Position numbers and translations under genes: made by a program | The notes under the pieces: generated by a model | What the model was told of the DNA's origin: nothing | The model's database searches: none | Seen by the model: only the letters and a program-made list of their open reading frames with translations | Shown here: positions 47,201-55,022 of the stretch, one piece after another | Position numbering within the stretch: position 1 is the first letter of the stretch | Layout: each line of letters starts with the position of its first letter | Assembly: GCA_947492185.1 (NCBI GenBank) | Contig: CANLMR010000004.1 | Location: 186,001 to 250,000, forward strand | Direction of reading: 5' to 3' | DNA: 64,000 nt | Origin: an uncultured Tenacibaculum sp. | Lineage (GTDB): Bacteria; Bacteroidota; Bacteroidia; Flavobacteriales; Flavobacteriaceae

Positions 47201-50200
47201 CAATTATAGATAAGAACAGTAATATTACAACAAAGGAATATACAATTTCAGAGCCAGCCGTTTTAGAAATATCAAATGTTGATACTCAAAATGTTTCTTG
47301 TCATGCAGGGAATGATGCATTTATAGACTTAACAGTTAGTGGTGGAGTATTGCCATATACCTATAGTTGGAAACATGGTGCTACAACTTCTAAATTAGAA
47401 AACTTAACAAAAGGTACTTATGAAGTAACCATTAGAGATAAGAATTTATGTGAGGTTACACGTACATTTACAATTACAGAGCCAGTTTCAGCTTTAGCAA
47501 TTGATAATAGTAGTGTTACTAACTTAACAGGATTTGAGACAAATAATGGTAGTATTTCAGTTGATGTTGTAGGAGGTACTCCAGTTTATACTTATGAGTG
47601 GAAAGTAAAAGGAACAACAGCTGTTATTGGAAGTTCAAATTCAATTGATAACTTAAGTGCTGGAGATTATGAGTTAACTATTAAAGATTCAAAACTATGT
47701 GAAGTAGTTAGAGATTTTACAATTACTCAACCTGGATTATTGGAAGTTGATGTAGTTGAAACCTTATCTATTTTATGTAATGGAGATAAAGGTATTTTAA
47801 CTGCAAATGTAAGTGGAGGAGTAACTCCATATAGTTATTCTTGGAACTTAAAAGGAGATGCTACAGTACTAAGTACTACAAATAAGTTAGAGGATATTAT
47901 TGCAGGAATATATGTAGTAGTTGTTAAAGATAAGAATGGAAATGAAACTACTAAAGAATATACAATTTCTCAACCTGATTTATTAGAGATTACAAATGTG
48001 CAAACAGTAGATGTTACTTGTTATAATGGAAATAATGGAGCTATTGAATTAACTGTAATTGGAGGAGTGGCTCCTTATACATATTCATGGAACCACACAA
48101 CTGATAATACAAACAAGTTAGAGAATATTTCAGCAGGGAATTATTTTGTTACTATTTCGGATAATAATGGTTGTGAAATTACACGCAATATAGAAATAAT
48201 TCAACCCGACGAATATGATATTATTAGTGTGAAGTTAGAAAGACCTTCTTCTGATTTAGTTAATGATGGAATTATTGAAGTTGAAATCACCGGTGGAGCT
48301 GCTCCTTATACATATTTATGGACAGATGAATTAGGTAATACAGTTTCAAATCAAACTACTAGTTTATCTATAGATCGTATAGAAAACTTAGGAGAAGGAA
48401 CATATACCATTAATATTACCGATACTAATAATTGTGTTATCAATGAGACGTATAATTTAGCTAACCCTGGAGAAATTTTAGTTTCAATTACTCAACTTCA
48501 GGAAATTAAATGTTATAATTCTTCAAATGCAATATTAGATGTAATAACTGTAGGTGGTGTTGGTGGAAATTCATATCAATGGTATAATGCTACTAATGAC
48601 CAGTTAATAGGAAGTGATAAACAATTAAAGAATATTCCAGCAGGACAGTATTATGTGATAGTTAGTAATGCTGAAGGAATTCAAGAGAAGAGTTCAGTTT
48701 TTGTAGTAACTCAACCAGAAGAAATTAAGGTTGCTATCTCTTCAAATGATCCAACTTGTTTTGGATTCAACAATGGTAATTTTGATTTCACTGTCCAAGG
48801 AGGTACTGGGAATTATGAGTTCAGATATAGAAAAACTACAGGATACTCAGATTGGAATGCTGTTACAGGTAATTCAGCTACGGTAAATAATCTTGATAAA
48901 GGAAATTATACACTTCAAGTTAGAGATGCTAATAATTGTTTAGCATTAGATGCTTCTTCTAACTCTGAATTTAGTATAACCATTAATGAACCATCAGTAT
49001 TAGAATTGTCAAAAGAAGAGACTGTAAACTTAACAGGGTTTGCGACTAATAATGGTAGTGTTTTGGTTGAAGTAACTGGTGGTTCACCAGGATATTCATA
49101 TCAATGGTTAGATGGCTCAGGAGTTGAAATAGCTACAGGAGTTACTTCATTAAGTAATCTAGCTGCAGGAACATATACCTTTAATGTTACAGACACAAAA
49201 GGATGTTCATTAACAAAAGAGTTTGTATTAACTCAACCAGAATTATTAGAAGTTTCATTAACAAGAACAGCTATTATTAGTTGTAATAGAGCAAATGATG
49301 GTTCATTACAAGCTACTGTAAGTGGAGGAGTTTTAGGATATACTTATCAATGGTTTATAGAAGGAAGCACAACAGTAATAGGTACAACTTCTAGTATTTC
49401 AGATTTAGGACCAGGTAATTATTATGTTGTAATTGAAGATACAAATTCAAATACAGTCACAAGTGCTACATATAGCTTAACAGAACCTACAGTTTTAGAT
49501 TTAAGTTTATCATCAGATTATGTACTTTGTGGTACAGGAAATGATTGGACAGTTACAACTACAGTAACAGGAGGAACTGCACCATATGTTTATTTATGGA
49601 ACACTGGATCGAATACAGCTAATTTATCTGATGTTACTTCTGGTACTTATGAAGTAACTGTATTAGATGCAAACGGATGTAGAATAGAAAAGTCTATTAC
49701 CTTAACAGCTCCACCAATATTAGAATTATCAAAAGAAGAGACTGTAAACTTAACAGGGTTTGCGACTAATAATGGTAGTGTTTTGGTTGAAGTAACTGGT
49801 GGTTCACCAGGATATTCATATCAATGGATAGATGGTTCAGGAGTTGAAATAGCTACAGGAGTTACTTCTTTAAATAATTTAGCTGCAGGAACATATACAT
49901 TTAATGTTACCGATACAAAAGGATGTTCATTAACAAAAGAGTTTGTATTAACACAACCTGAATTATTAGAAGTTTCATTAACAAGAACAGCTATTATTAG
50001 TTGTAATGGAGCAAATGATGGTTCATTACAAGCTACAGTAATAGGAGGAGTTTTAGGATATACTTATCAATGGTTTACAGAAGGAAGCACAACAGTAATA
50101 GGTACAACTTCTAGTATTTCAGATTTAGGACCAGGTAATTATTATGTTGTAATTGAAGATACAAATTCAAATACAGTCACAAGTGCTACATATAGCTTAA

Positions 50201-52164
50201 CAGAACCTACAGTTTTAGATTTAAGTTTATCATCAGATTATGTACTTTGTGGTACAGGAAATGATTGGACAGTTACAACTACAGTAACAGGAGGAACTGC
50301 ACCATATGTTTATTTATGGAACACTGGAGTGAATACAGCTAATTTATCTGATGTTACTTCTGGTACTTATGAAGTAACTGTGTTAGATGCAAACGGATGT
50401 AGAATAGAAAAGTCTATTACCTTAACAGCTCCACCAATATTAGAATTATCAAAAGAAGAGACTGTAAATTTAACAGGATTTGAGACTAATAACGGTAGTA
50501 TTTTAGTTGAAGTAATTGGTGGTACACCAGGATATTCATATCAATGGATAGATGGTTCAGGAGTTGAAATAGCTACAGGAGTTACTTCATTAAGTAATCT
50601 AGCTGCAGGAACATATACATTTAATGTTACAGACACAAAAGGATGTTCATTAACAAAAGAGTTTGTATTAACACAGCCAGAATTATTAGAAGTTTCATTA
50701 ACAAGAACAGCTATTATTAGTTGTAATGGAGCAAATGATGGTTCATTACAAGCTACAGTAACAGGAGGAGTTTCTGGATATACTTATCAATGGTTTACAG
50801 AAGGAAGTACAACAGTAATAGGAACAACTTCTACTATTTCCGACTTAGGACCAGGGAACTATTATGTTGTAGTTGAAGATACAAATTCAAATATCGTAAC
50901 AAGTGTTACATATGCATTAACAGAGCCTACAGTTTTAGCGTTAAGTTTATCGTCTTATTATGTATTATGTGGTACAGGAAATGATTGGACAGTAACAACT
51001 ACAGTAACAGGAGGAACTGCGCCATATGTATATTTATGGAACACGGGAGCTAATACAGCAAATTTATCAGATGTTACTTCTGGTACTTATGAAGTAACTG
51101 TATTAGATGCAAATGGATGTCAAACAGAGCAATCAATTACACTTACTGCTCCAGATGCATTAATTATAGAAAATGAAGTATTAACTAATCCAACTTGTTT
51201 TGAAGGAAATGACGGAAGTATTTCTGTTAATGTAATAGGTGGTACTCCTCCATACCAATATGAGTGGACAAATGGTGATACTTCAGAACTATCTCAAGAA
51301 TTAACAGCTGGAAATTATGAAGTAATAATAACTGATAACAAAGGATGTCAAATAAGTAAAGCATTTGTTATTACTAATCCAGATCAAATTGCTCTTGATT
51401 TAGATGAAGACGTAACATTATGTCAAGGACAAAGCTATATTATTGATGGTAGAATAGAAAATGGTGTTAGTTATACTTGGACTTCATCAAATGGATTTAC
51501 AAGCACAGATGCTGTAGTTGAAGTTACAGATGAAGGAATATATAAAGTTTTAGCAACTGATAATAAAGGATGTCAAGTTGAAGATGAAATAGAAATTAAA
51601 AGATCTACGGATGATATTTCGGCAAATTTCTTAGTATCATCTCAAGTATTTACAGATGAAGTATTTGTTGCCGTAAATGTAAGTGATCCTGTACCTGATG
51701 AAATAGATTGGATTTTACCACCAGAAGCAACAATTAAAGAAGTTAATAACTCTTATGCTGAGCTTTCATTTGCAGAAGAAGGAGAGTATGAAATTACCTT
51801 ATATACTAAAAAAGGAGAATGTGAAGCATTCTTAACTAAGAAAGTACTTGTTTTAGAAAGAGAGTTTGATGATCCAGATACTGGAAATGGCTCAGAAAAT
51901 AATAATACTCCAATGATTAAAGATCTTGTCGTGTATCCAAATCCATCAACAGGAGTTTTTGCATTAGAAGTTGAATTAAAAGAAGTTAGTCCTATTAGTG
52001 TTAAAATCTTTAGTTTATTAAGTAATGATTTAATTGATTATAAGACGATGAGCAATGAGAGTGATTATAAAGTTGATTATAACTTGAATTTAATGACTGG
52101 ACTGTATTTTGTTGTTCTTGAATCAGGAGGAGAAAGAATAGTTAAGAAAATAATTATTCAATAA
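41299..52164 (+). CDS. Giant SprB-repeat surface adhesin with T9SS type A sorting domain
   Basis: This 3621-residue protein has a signal peptide (ends near VLSQS), a unique N-terminal region of about 450 residues, then about 35 SprB repeats of about 80 residues (pattern C-x-G-x-NDGSI, V-GG-TPPYTYxW, L-xxGTYxVxVTDxxGC). A PKD-like module follows, then a type A T9SS tail (LVVYPNPSTGVF ... GLYFVVLESGG, ... IVKKIIIQ). It is therefore probably exported by T9SS and attached to the surface, where SprB-type proteins act as adhesins in gliding or attachment. Two blocks are near-identical 720-bp repeats. It is shorter than the SprB of F. johnsoniae, and the usual sprC/sprD/sprF neighbours are absent. 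Confidence 0.88.
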   Translation: MKRIILIISILFTALPVLSQSFKVNYRLTARPANSTYGDGCNNNINVKIFYRINGGSEISKQIFNQDLNGGGGTYNFPQTIYGGDVVFTKVEVRTSRNWKRLIGGCGGNGSFNNSLRTTSINSRCTKLLSGSNLARWWVTSLNIDIKPVVNLTPKNVIACQSGAAVVNSGFHSSKAYSGIYRWEFLDPVNTVSTITTAYQNLINASDQAYQIWQDCENFSGGGGPGDPIFRASGNVKKTKYDNSVAGRPPIGPIPGGNPSANCRRWYDRYVTAYQKVRDYTGQKYYPRKIWRAIPSENGKAIANITLTDLYSRESDRLKALTNKVISIRINPNCSGEGDINTPVSISQIQFFSDPPPITKTEFSSPTCSYDPIDNFKIFFSRQLLSTERLNINLKKKLSQAPFTYETIANNINISSFQEITSGSLYSYTWNPSNGNELPEAGEYRIELSGASGNPFCNNGTLQYDFSIAIPPKVNFLSAVKEQDVTCFNGSDGKIKITASGGSNSFQYSIDNKATWSAAFTNSTIITGRTAGTHKIWLRDSKSCIDQDFPSRNVTLAPKAKITHVVTANTNEIINPGKPGGTDGSIKINSVSGGTPSGNKYDYEVLLNGNSSTILSGTANGTSSTIIENLPKGTHKIRYSDSKGCVSEAYTLPTLSDPQAVEFDQAIVNAKCKGANGQIKVSNVRGGYKNYKIKVEGSGITPLEETNVPPSTEKIFNVKAGTYKITVTDTRSGIKVKNSIIVGEPNEIIITNVNASNIDCNGGKSTVTITTSGGQTGVVYEYAIHKPSGMVWQSSNTFSLDASPTVGYRFVARDKNQTFCKSQPSTKTTISEPTSIVLGTPQIIDNTIFNGITGEIQIPISGGTPGYTVTWTRNGSSIGKTGATITGLTAGTYIATVKDSKQCTLVSSNIIVDEPDELKVFVTIDSEIDCNGGNGVVRANPSGGSESYTYKWYRNNTLISGANSITYQGISGNYEVEVNDGYISKRSAIKNLGQPNTITLSLTKEDISCNTVDDGKITINASGGTPPYYYSIDDKTTYTAVSSLDSNTITDLTDGVFNVWIKDANDCEISSSKSVTIVRPPLLEITSFNIDNNQVINESKGAIQIVVDGGTKPYTFSWTRKNDATYSSSNQNISDLPASIYIVEVADEEGCKITKEFDVKEPLPLGVTIQKTKDVLCKDDVTGELFAEVTGGYPLASVPSDFDYRWYEVIGSTTNLLNASNLKLDRISNLKAAKYRVVVNDVKGTSTSADFEITEPDAIRIAINKQQNVSCFEGNDGVIEITVTGGTAPFTYKWTNDLDATFNASTKDISTLKEGDYTLEITDKNNCKFTSNIIKIEQPTSKISIDSFNVVNLTGFETNNGSISVDVSGGTPGYTYEWRVKGTTTIIGTLNSIDNLSEGNYELTIKDSKLCSLVQEYPVTQPDLLVVNSINQIGDILCNGDKGINLEATGITGGVTPYSYSWNFKGVATVLSATTILEDVGAGTYVITVTDKNDNVVTKEYTISEPVVLEISNVDTQDVSCHAGNNAFIDLTVSGGVLPYTYSWKHGETTSRIEDLKEGVYEVTIRDKNLCEVTQSFTISQPSSRLSLTNENVVNLTGFETNNGSISIEVLGGTQNYTYEWRVKGETTIIGNSNSINNLSANFYELTVIDSNSCSLVEEFLVSQPSLLEVNVVETLSILCNGDKGILTANVSGGVTPYSYSWNLKGDATVLSTTDKLENIAAGIYVITIIDKNSNITTKEYTILEPAVLEISNVDTQDVSCHAGNDAFIDLTVSGGVLPYTYSWKHGATTSKLENLTKGTYEVTIRDKNLCEVTRTFTITEPVSALAIDNSNVTNLTGFETNNGSISVDVVGGTPVYTYEWRVKGTTAIIGSSNSIDNLSAGDYELTIKDSKLCEVVRDFTVTQPSLLEVDVVETLSILCNGDKGILTANVSGGVTPYSYSWNLKGDATVLSITDKLENIAAGIYVITIIDKNSNITTKEYTISEPAVLEISNVDTQNVSCHAGNDAFIDLTVSGGVLPYTYSWKHGATTSKLENLTKGTYEVTIRDKNLCEVTRTFTITEPVSALAIDNSSVTNLTGFETNNGSISVDVVGGTPVYTYEWKVKGTTAVIGSSNSIDNLSAGDYELTIKDSKLCEVVRDFTITQPGLLEVDVVETLSILCNGDKGILTANVSGGVTPYSYSWNLKGDATVLSTTNKLEDIIAGIYVVVVKDKNGNETTKEYTISQPDLLEITNVQTVDVTCYNGNNGAIELTVIGGVAPYTYSWNHTTDNTNKLENISAGNYFVTISDNNGCEITRNIEIIQPDEYDIISVKLERPSSDLVNDGIIEVEITGGAAPYTYLWTDELGNTVSNQTTSLSIDRIENLGEGTYTINITDTNNCVINETYNLANPGEILVSITQLQEIKCYNSSNAILDVITVGGVGGNSYQWYNATNDQLIGSDKQLKNIPAGQYYVIVSNAEGIQEKSSVFVVTQPEEIKVAISSNDPTCFGFNNGNFDFTVQGGTGNYEFRYRKTTGYSDWNAVTGNSATVNNLDKGNYTLQVRDANNCLALDASSNSEFSITINEPSVLELSKEETVNLTGFATNNGSVLVEVTGGSPGYSYQWLDGSGVEIATGVTSLSNLAAGTYTFNVTDTKGCSLTKEFVLTQPELLEVSLTRTAIISCNRANDGSLQATVSGGVLGYTYQWFIEGSTTVIGTTSSISDLGPGNYYVVIEDTNSNTVTSATYSLTEPTVLDLSLSSDYVLCGTGNDWTVTTTVTGGTAPYVYLWNTGSNTANLSDVTSGTYEVTVLDANGCRIEKSITLTAPPILELSKEETVNLTGFATNNGSVLVEVTGGSPGYSYQWIDGSGVEIATGVTSLNNLAAGTYTFNVTDTKGCSLTKEFVLTQPELLEVSLTRTAIISCNGANDGSLQATVIGGVLGYTYQWFTEGSTTVIGTTSSISDLGPGNYYVVIEDTNSNTVTSATYSLTEPTVLDLSLSSDYVLCGTGNDWTVTTTVTGGTAPYVYLWNTGVNTANLSDVTSGTYEVTVLDANGCRIEKSITLTAPPILELSKEETVNLTGFETNNGSILVEVIGGTPGYSYQWIDGSGVEIATGVTSLSNLAAGTYTFNVTDTKGCSLTKEFVLTQPELLEVSLTRTAIISCNGANDGSLQATVTGGVSGYTYQWFTEGSTTVIGTTSTISDLGPGNYYVVVEDTNSNIVTSVTYALTEPTVLALSLSSYYVLCGTGNDWTVTTTVTGGTAPYVYLWNTGANTANLSDVTSGTYEVTVLDANGCQTEQSITLTAPDALIIENEVLTNPTCFEGNDGSISVNVIGGTPPYQYEWTNGDTSELSQELTAGNYEVIITDNKGCQISKAFVITNPDQIALDLDEDVTLCQGQSYIIDGRIENGVSYTWTSSNGFTSTDAVVEVTDEGIYKVLATDNKGCQVEDEIEIKRSTDDISANFLVSSQVFTDEVFVAVNVSDPVPDEIDWILPPEATIKEVNNSYAELSFAEEGEYEITLYTKKGECEAFLTKKVLVLEREFDDPDTGNGSENNNTPMIKDLVVYPNPSTGVFALEVELKEVSPISVKIFSLLSNDLIDYKTMSNESDYKVDYNLNLMTGLYFVVLESGGERIVKKIIIQ
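45361..48249 (+). repeat. Higher-order tandem repeat block A inside the adhesin gene (4 copies)
   Basis: Copies begin at 45361, 46090, 46810 and 47530 (spacings 729, 720, 720 bp). Each encodes three SprB units. Copies two and three are almost identical: 46321-46620 against 47041-47340 differ at only three bases by eye. The last copy is diverged in its final third. Confidence 0.85.
49021..51180 (+). repeat. Higher-order tandem repeat block B inside the adhesin gene (3 copies)
   Basis: Three 720-bp copies start at 49021, 49741 and 50461, each with three SprB units. The stretch 49359-49608 is identical by eye to 50079-50328 (250 bp). The third copy is more diverged. Block B has the same 720-bp period as block A but a different sequence. 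Confidence 0.85.
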
Positions 52165-52186
52165 TAGCTTTTAACCTTAATACATT

Positions 52187-52223
52187 AAAAACTCTGTTAA
52201 TAACTATATTAGCAGAGTTTTTT
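52187..52223 (+). terminator. Terminator of the surface operon
   Basis: AAAAACTCTG (52187-52196) pairs with CAGAGTTTTT (52213-52222), with further pairing inside (TAATA/TATTA) and a T-run. It follows the adhesin stop by 23 bp. Confidence 0.75.
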
Positions 52224-52250
52224 GTTTGTTAATGGTAAACCTTATTTTAG
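52221..52250 (+). promoter_or_regulatory. Putative promoter of the parE operon
   Basis: TTTG (52221-52224) and TATTTTAG (52243-52250) are 18 nt apart, close to the TTTG-N19-TAnnTTTG consensus with one mismatch. It lies 28 bases upstream of parE and abuts the preceding terminator. Confidence 0.4.
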
Positions 52251-52277
52251 CAAACACTTCATTATTTACTGACTTTT

Positions 52278-54137
52278 ATGGCGCAAGAAACAAAATATAC
52301 CGAAGATAATATACGATCACTCGACTGGAAGGAACATATCCGTATGCGACCTGGAATGTATATTGGTAAATTAGGAGATGGTTCATCTCCTGATGATGGT
52401 ATTTATATTTTAGTAAAAGAGGTACTTGATAATTCTATAGATGAATTTGTTATGGGTACTGGTAAAACTATAGAAGTCTCTATTCAAGGTAATAAAGTAA
52501 TTGTAAGAGATTATGGCCGTGGTATTCCTTTAGGAAAAGTAGTAGACGTAGTTTCTAAAATGAATACTGGAGGAAAGTACGATAGTAGAGCATTTAAAAA
52601 ATCGGTAGGATTAAATGGAGTTGGTACAAAAGCTGTAAATGCATTATCAACTTTTTTTAGAGTTGAAAGTACCAGAGATGGTAAATCTGCCTCTGCTGAG
52701 TTTGAAAAAGGAAATTTAACCAATCAGGATTTATTAGAGGAAACAACTCGACGAAGAGGAACTAAAGTTACTTTTATAGCAGATGAAGCGATATTTAAAA
52801 ATTATAAGTATCGTCCTGAATATGTTATCCGTTTACTTAAAAACTACGTGTATTTAAACCCTGGTTTGACTATAGTTTTTAATGGAGAAAAATTTTATTC
52901 AGAAAATGGATTAAAAGATTTATTGGAGGATAATAACAATCAAGAAGATATGTTGTATCCAATTATCCATTTAAAAGGAGAAGATATTGAGGTAGCTATG
53001 ACGCATAGCAAAACACAATATTCAGAAGAATATCATTCTTTTGTTAACGGACAAAATACTACACAAGGAGGAACGCATCAAGCTGCATTTAGAGAAGCTG
53101 TAGTAAAAACTATACGTGAGTTCTACGGAAAAAATTTCGATGCTTCAGATGTACGTAAATCAATTATTGCAGCTATTTCTATTAAAGTTATGGAACCTGT
53201 TTTTGAAAGTCAAACAAAAACAAAGTTAGGTTCTACCGATATGGGAGGAGATTTACCAACGGTAAGAACCTATATCAATGACTTTATAAAAACTAAACTC
53301 GATAATTATTTACATAAAAATCAAGAAATAGCTGAAGCACTGCAAAAGAAAATTCTTCAAGCAGAGAAAGAACGTAAAGAATTATCTGGAATACGAAAAT
53401 TAGCTAAAGAAAGAGCTAAAAAAGCAAGTTTACATAATAAGAAATTACGTGATTGTAGGATTCATTTTGGAGATACAAAAAAGGAAGATTATTTAAATAC
53501 AACTTTATTTATTACAGAGGGTGATTCTGCATCGGGTTCGATTACCAAATCTAGAAATGTTAATACTCAAGCAGTATTCAGTTTAAAGGGAAAGCCTTTG
53601 AATTCATATGGATTGTCTAAGAAAATTGTATATGAAAATGAAGAATTTAACCTGTTACAAGCAGCTTTAAATATTGAAGATGGTTTAGAAGGTTTACGCT
53701 ATAATAATATTGTAATTGCTACTGATGCCGATGTTGATGGAATGCACATTCGTTTATTATTAATTACATTCTTCTTACAATTCTTTCCTGAAGTGATTAA
53801 AGAGGGGCATCTTTATATTTTAGAAACTCCATTATTTAGAGTTCGTAATAAGAAAGAAACATATTATTGTTATTCTGAGAAAGAAAAACAAGAGGCAATA
53901 CAAAAATTAAGAGGAAAACCAGAGATAACACGATTTAAAGGATTAGGTGAAATTTCACCAAATGAATTTGTACATTTTATTGGAGAAGATATGCGTTTAG
54001 ATCCTGTAATGTTAGATAAAGAAATGTCTATTGATCAAATGTTGCAGTTTTATATGGGTAAAAATACACCGGATCGTCAAAAATTTATCATTGAAAATTT
54101 AAAAGTAGAACAAGATTTAGTTTCTACAGAGGAGTAA
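52278..54137 (+). CDS. parE: DNA topoisomerase IV subunit B
   Basis: This 619-residue protein has a GHKL ATPase domain ([29 protein letters not shown]) in the first 220 residues, a transducer domain, and a TOPRIM domain with Glu414 in TEGDSASGS and Asp483/485/487 in DADVDGMH. With ParC it separates linked daughter chromosomes after replication using ATP. Length and the lack of a GyrB-type insert fit ParE. ParC is encoded in the same operon at 56496, after three membrane-protein genes. GyrB remains a remote alternative. Confidence 0.92.
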   Translation: MAQETKYTEDNIRSLDWKEHIRMRPGMYIGKLGDGSSPDDGIYILVKEVLDNSIDEFVMGTGKTIEVSIQGNKVIVRDYGRGIPLGKVVDVVSKMNTGGKYDSRAFKKSVGLNGVGTKAVNALSTFFRVESTRDGKSASAEFEKGNLTNQDLLEETTRRRGTKVTFIADEAIFKNYKYRPEYVIRLLKNYVYLNPGLTIVFNGEKFYSENGLKDLLEDNNNQEDMLYPIIHLKGEDIEVAMTHSKTQYSEEYHSFVNGQNTTQGGTHQAAFREAVVKTIREFYGKNFDASDVRKSIIAAISIKVMEPVFESQTKTKLGSTDMGGDLPTVRTYINDFIKTKLDNYLHKNQEIAEALQKKILQAEKERKELSGIRKLAKERAKKASLHNKKLRDCRIHFGDTKKEDYLNTTLFITEGDSASGSITKSRNVNTQAVFSLKGKPLNSYGLSKKIVYENEEFNLLQAALNIEDGLEGLRYNNIVIATDADVDGMHIRLLLITFFLQFFPEVIKEGHLYILETPLFRVRNKKETYYCYSEKEKQEAIQKLRGKPEITRFKGLGEISPNEFVHFIGEDMRLDPVMLDKEMSIDQMLQFYMGKNTPDRQKFIIENLKVEQDLVSTEE

Positions 54138-54142
54138 CTTTA

Positions 54143-54817
54143 ATGAAAAAGAAGTTTAATAGAATTTTAATTGTTTTGGCTGGAGTTTTGATTTTTTATC
54201 AAATACTTTCAGCATTTCATGTTTTTAGAATTTATCATAGCCCTACTCCAGCCAATGAACCAAATATAAAGTTTAACAGTCGTTTTTTTGCTTCTAATCT
54301 TATAGAACCTCAACTGAAAGATTTTGTTTGTTATAGAATAGAAGATGAAATGTTTGGGAAGCAGATAAGAATTCATCGATTAATGGGAATGGAAGGAGAT
54401 ATTATAGAAATAAAAAAAGGTGATGTTTTTTTAAATAATTTCAATCAAGATATACTTCTCAATTTATGGCATACATATAAATTATCTAGAGAAGGGTTTG
54501 ATAAAATGGATTTTCCTTATACAGCAATGGAACAAGCATATAATTATAATAAAGATTCAATTATAATTCCAATATCTAAAAAAGCTGCAAAACTGAATGG
54601 AATAGAACCTCAAAGATTAATAGAAGACAAAAACAAATTTGATGATAAAATCTTTGAATTGTACGGTGAAAAATGGAACAAAGATAATTTTGGACCTATT
54701 AAAATACCAAAAGGTAAAATATTTGTAATTGGAGATAATAGAGATAATTCTTATGATTCAAGATATGTAGGATTTATTAATAAATCTGATATCGTAAGTG
54801 TACTGGTCAACAATTGA
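54143..54817 (+). CDS. Signal peptidase I (S26) homologue lacking catalytic Ser and Lys
   Basis: This 224-residue protein has one N-terminal membrane segment (about 8-27). The C-terminal GDNRDNSYDSRYVGFI is a clear S26 signal peptidase box. The catalytic Ser region reads TPANEP (Ala37 where the SxxP serine belongs), and the Lys box reads IRIHRLMGMEGD (His78 where Lys belongs). By alignment to the family it therefore looks catalytically dead, unless another residue serves. About 60 residues are inserted before the last box. It starts 5 bp after parE. A chaperone-like or regulatory role is possible but unsupported. Confidence 0.8.
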   Translation: MKKKFNRILIVLAGVLIFYQILSAFHVFRIYHSPTPANEPNIKFNSRFFASNLIEPQLKDFVCYRIEDEMFGKQIRIHRLMGMEGDIIEIKKGDVFLNNFNQDILLNLWHTYKLSREGFDKMDFPYTAMEQAYNYNKDSIIIPISKKAAKLNGIEPQRLIEDKNKFDDKIFELYGEKWNKDNFGPIKIPKGKIFVIGDNRDNSYDSRYVGFINKSDIVSVLVNN

Positions 54818-54822
54818 TAATT

Positions 54823-55014
54823 ATGAAAAGTATAGTAAAAGTATTTAATGCATTATCCATCATTTTTCTAATCATCTTAATTGTATGGATTGCAATGATT
54901 GATTATAATGATTTGTCTTTTAAGAATAATATTTCACCATATTTCGGAATATTTTCAATGGTGTTAATGTTAATCGCTATGGAATTCATTAAAAGAGGTA
55001 TTAAAAAGAAATAG
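54823..55014 (+). CDS. Small two-segment membrane protein
   Basis: This 63-residue protein starts at ATG 54823, preceded by a TTG nine bases upstream in the same frame. It has two hydrophobic segments (about 8-26 and 39-56) and a basic tail RGIKKK. It sits between the signal-peptidase-like gene (5 bp before) and the next gene (8 bp after). The family is unknown. Tight spacing supports it being a real gene. Confidence 0.6.
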   Translation: MKSIVKVFNALSIIFLIILIVWIAMIDYNDLSFKNNISPYFGIFSMVLMLIAMEFIKRGIKKK

Positions 55015-55022
55015 TTTACATA

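Noticed and set aside
45361..51180. Regular repeats that could be mistaken for a CRISPR array or non-coding satellite
   Set aside because: The repeats keep one open frame, encode SprB units and have no short repeat/spacer alternation.
41299..52164. Calling the adhesin gene the true gliding sprB
   Set aside because: Repeats and T9SS tail fit, but the sprC/sprD/sprF-type neighbours are absent and the protein is much shorter, so only SprB-like is justified.
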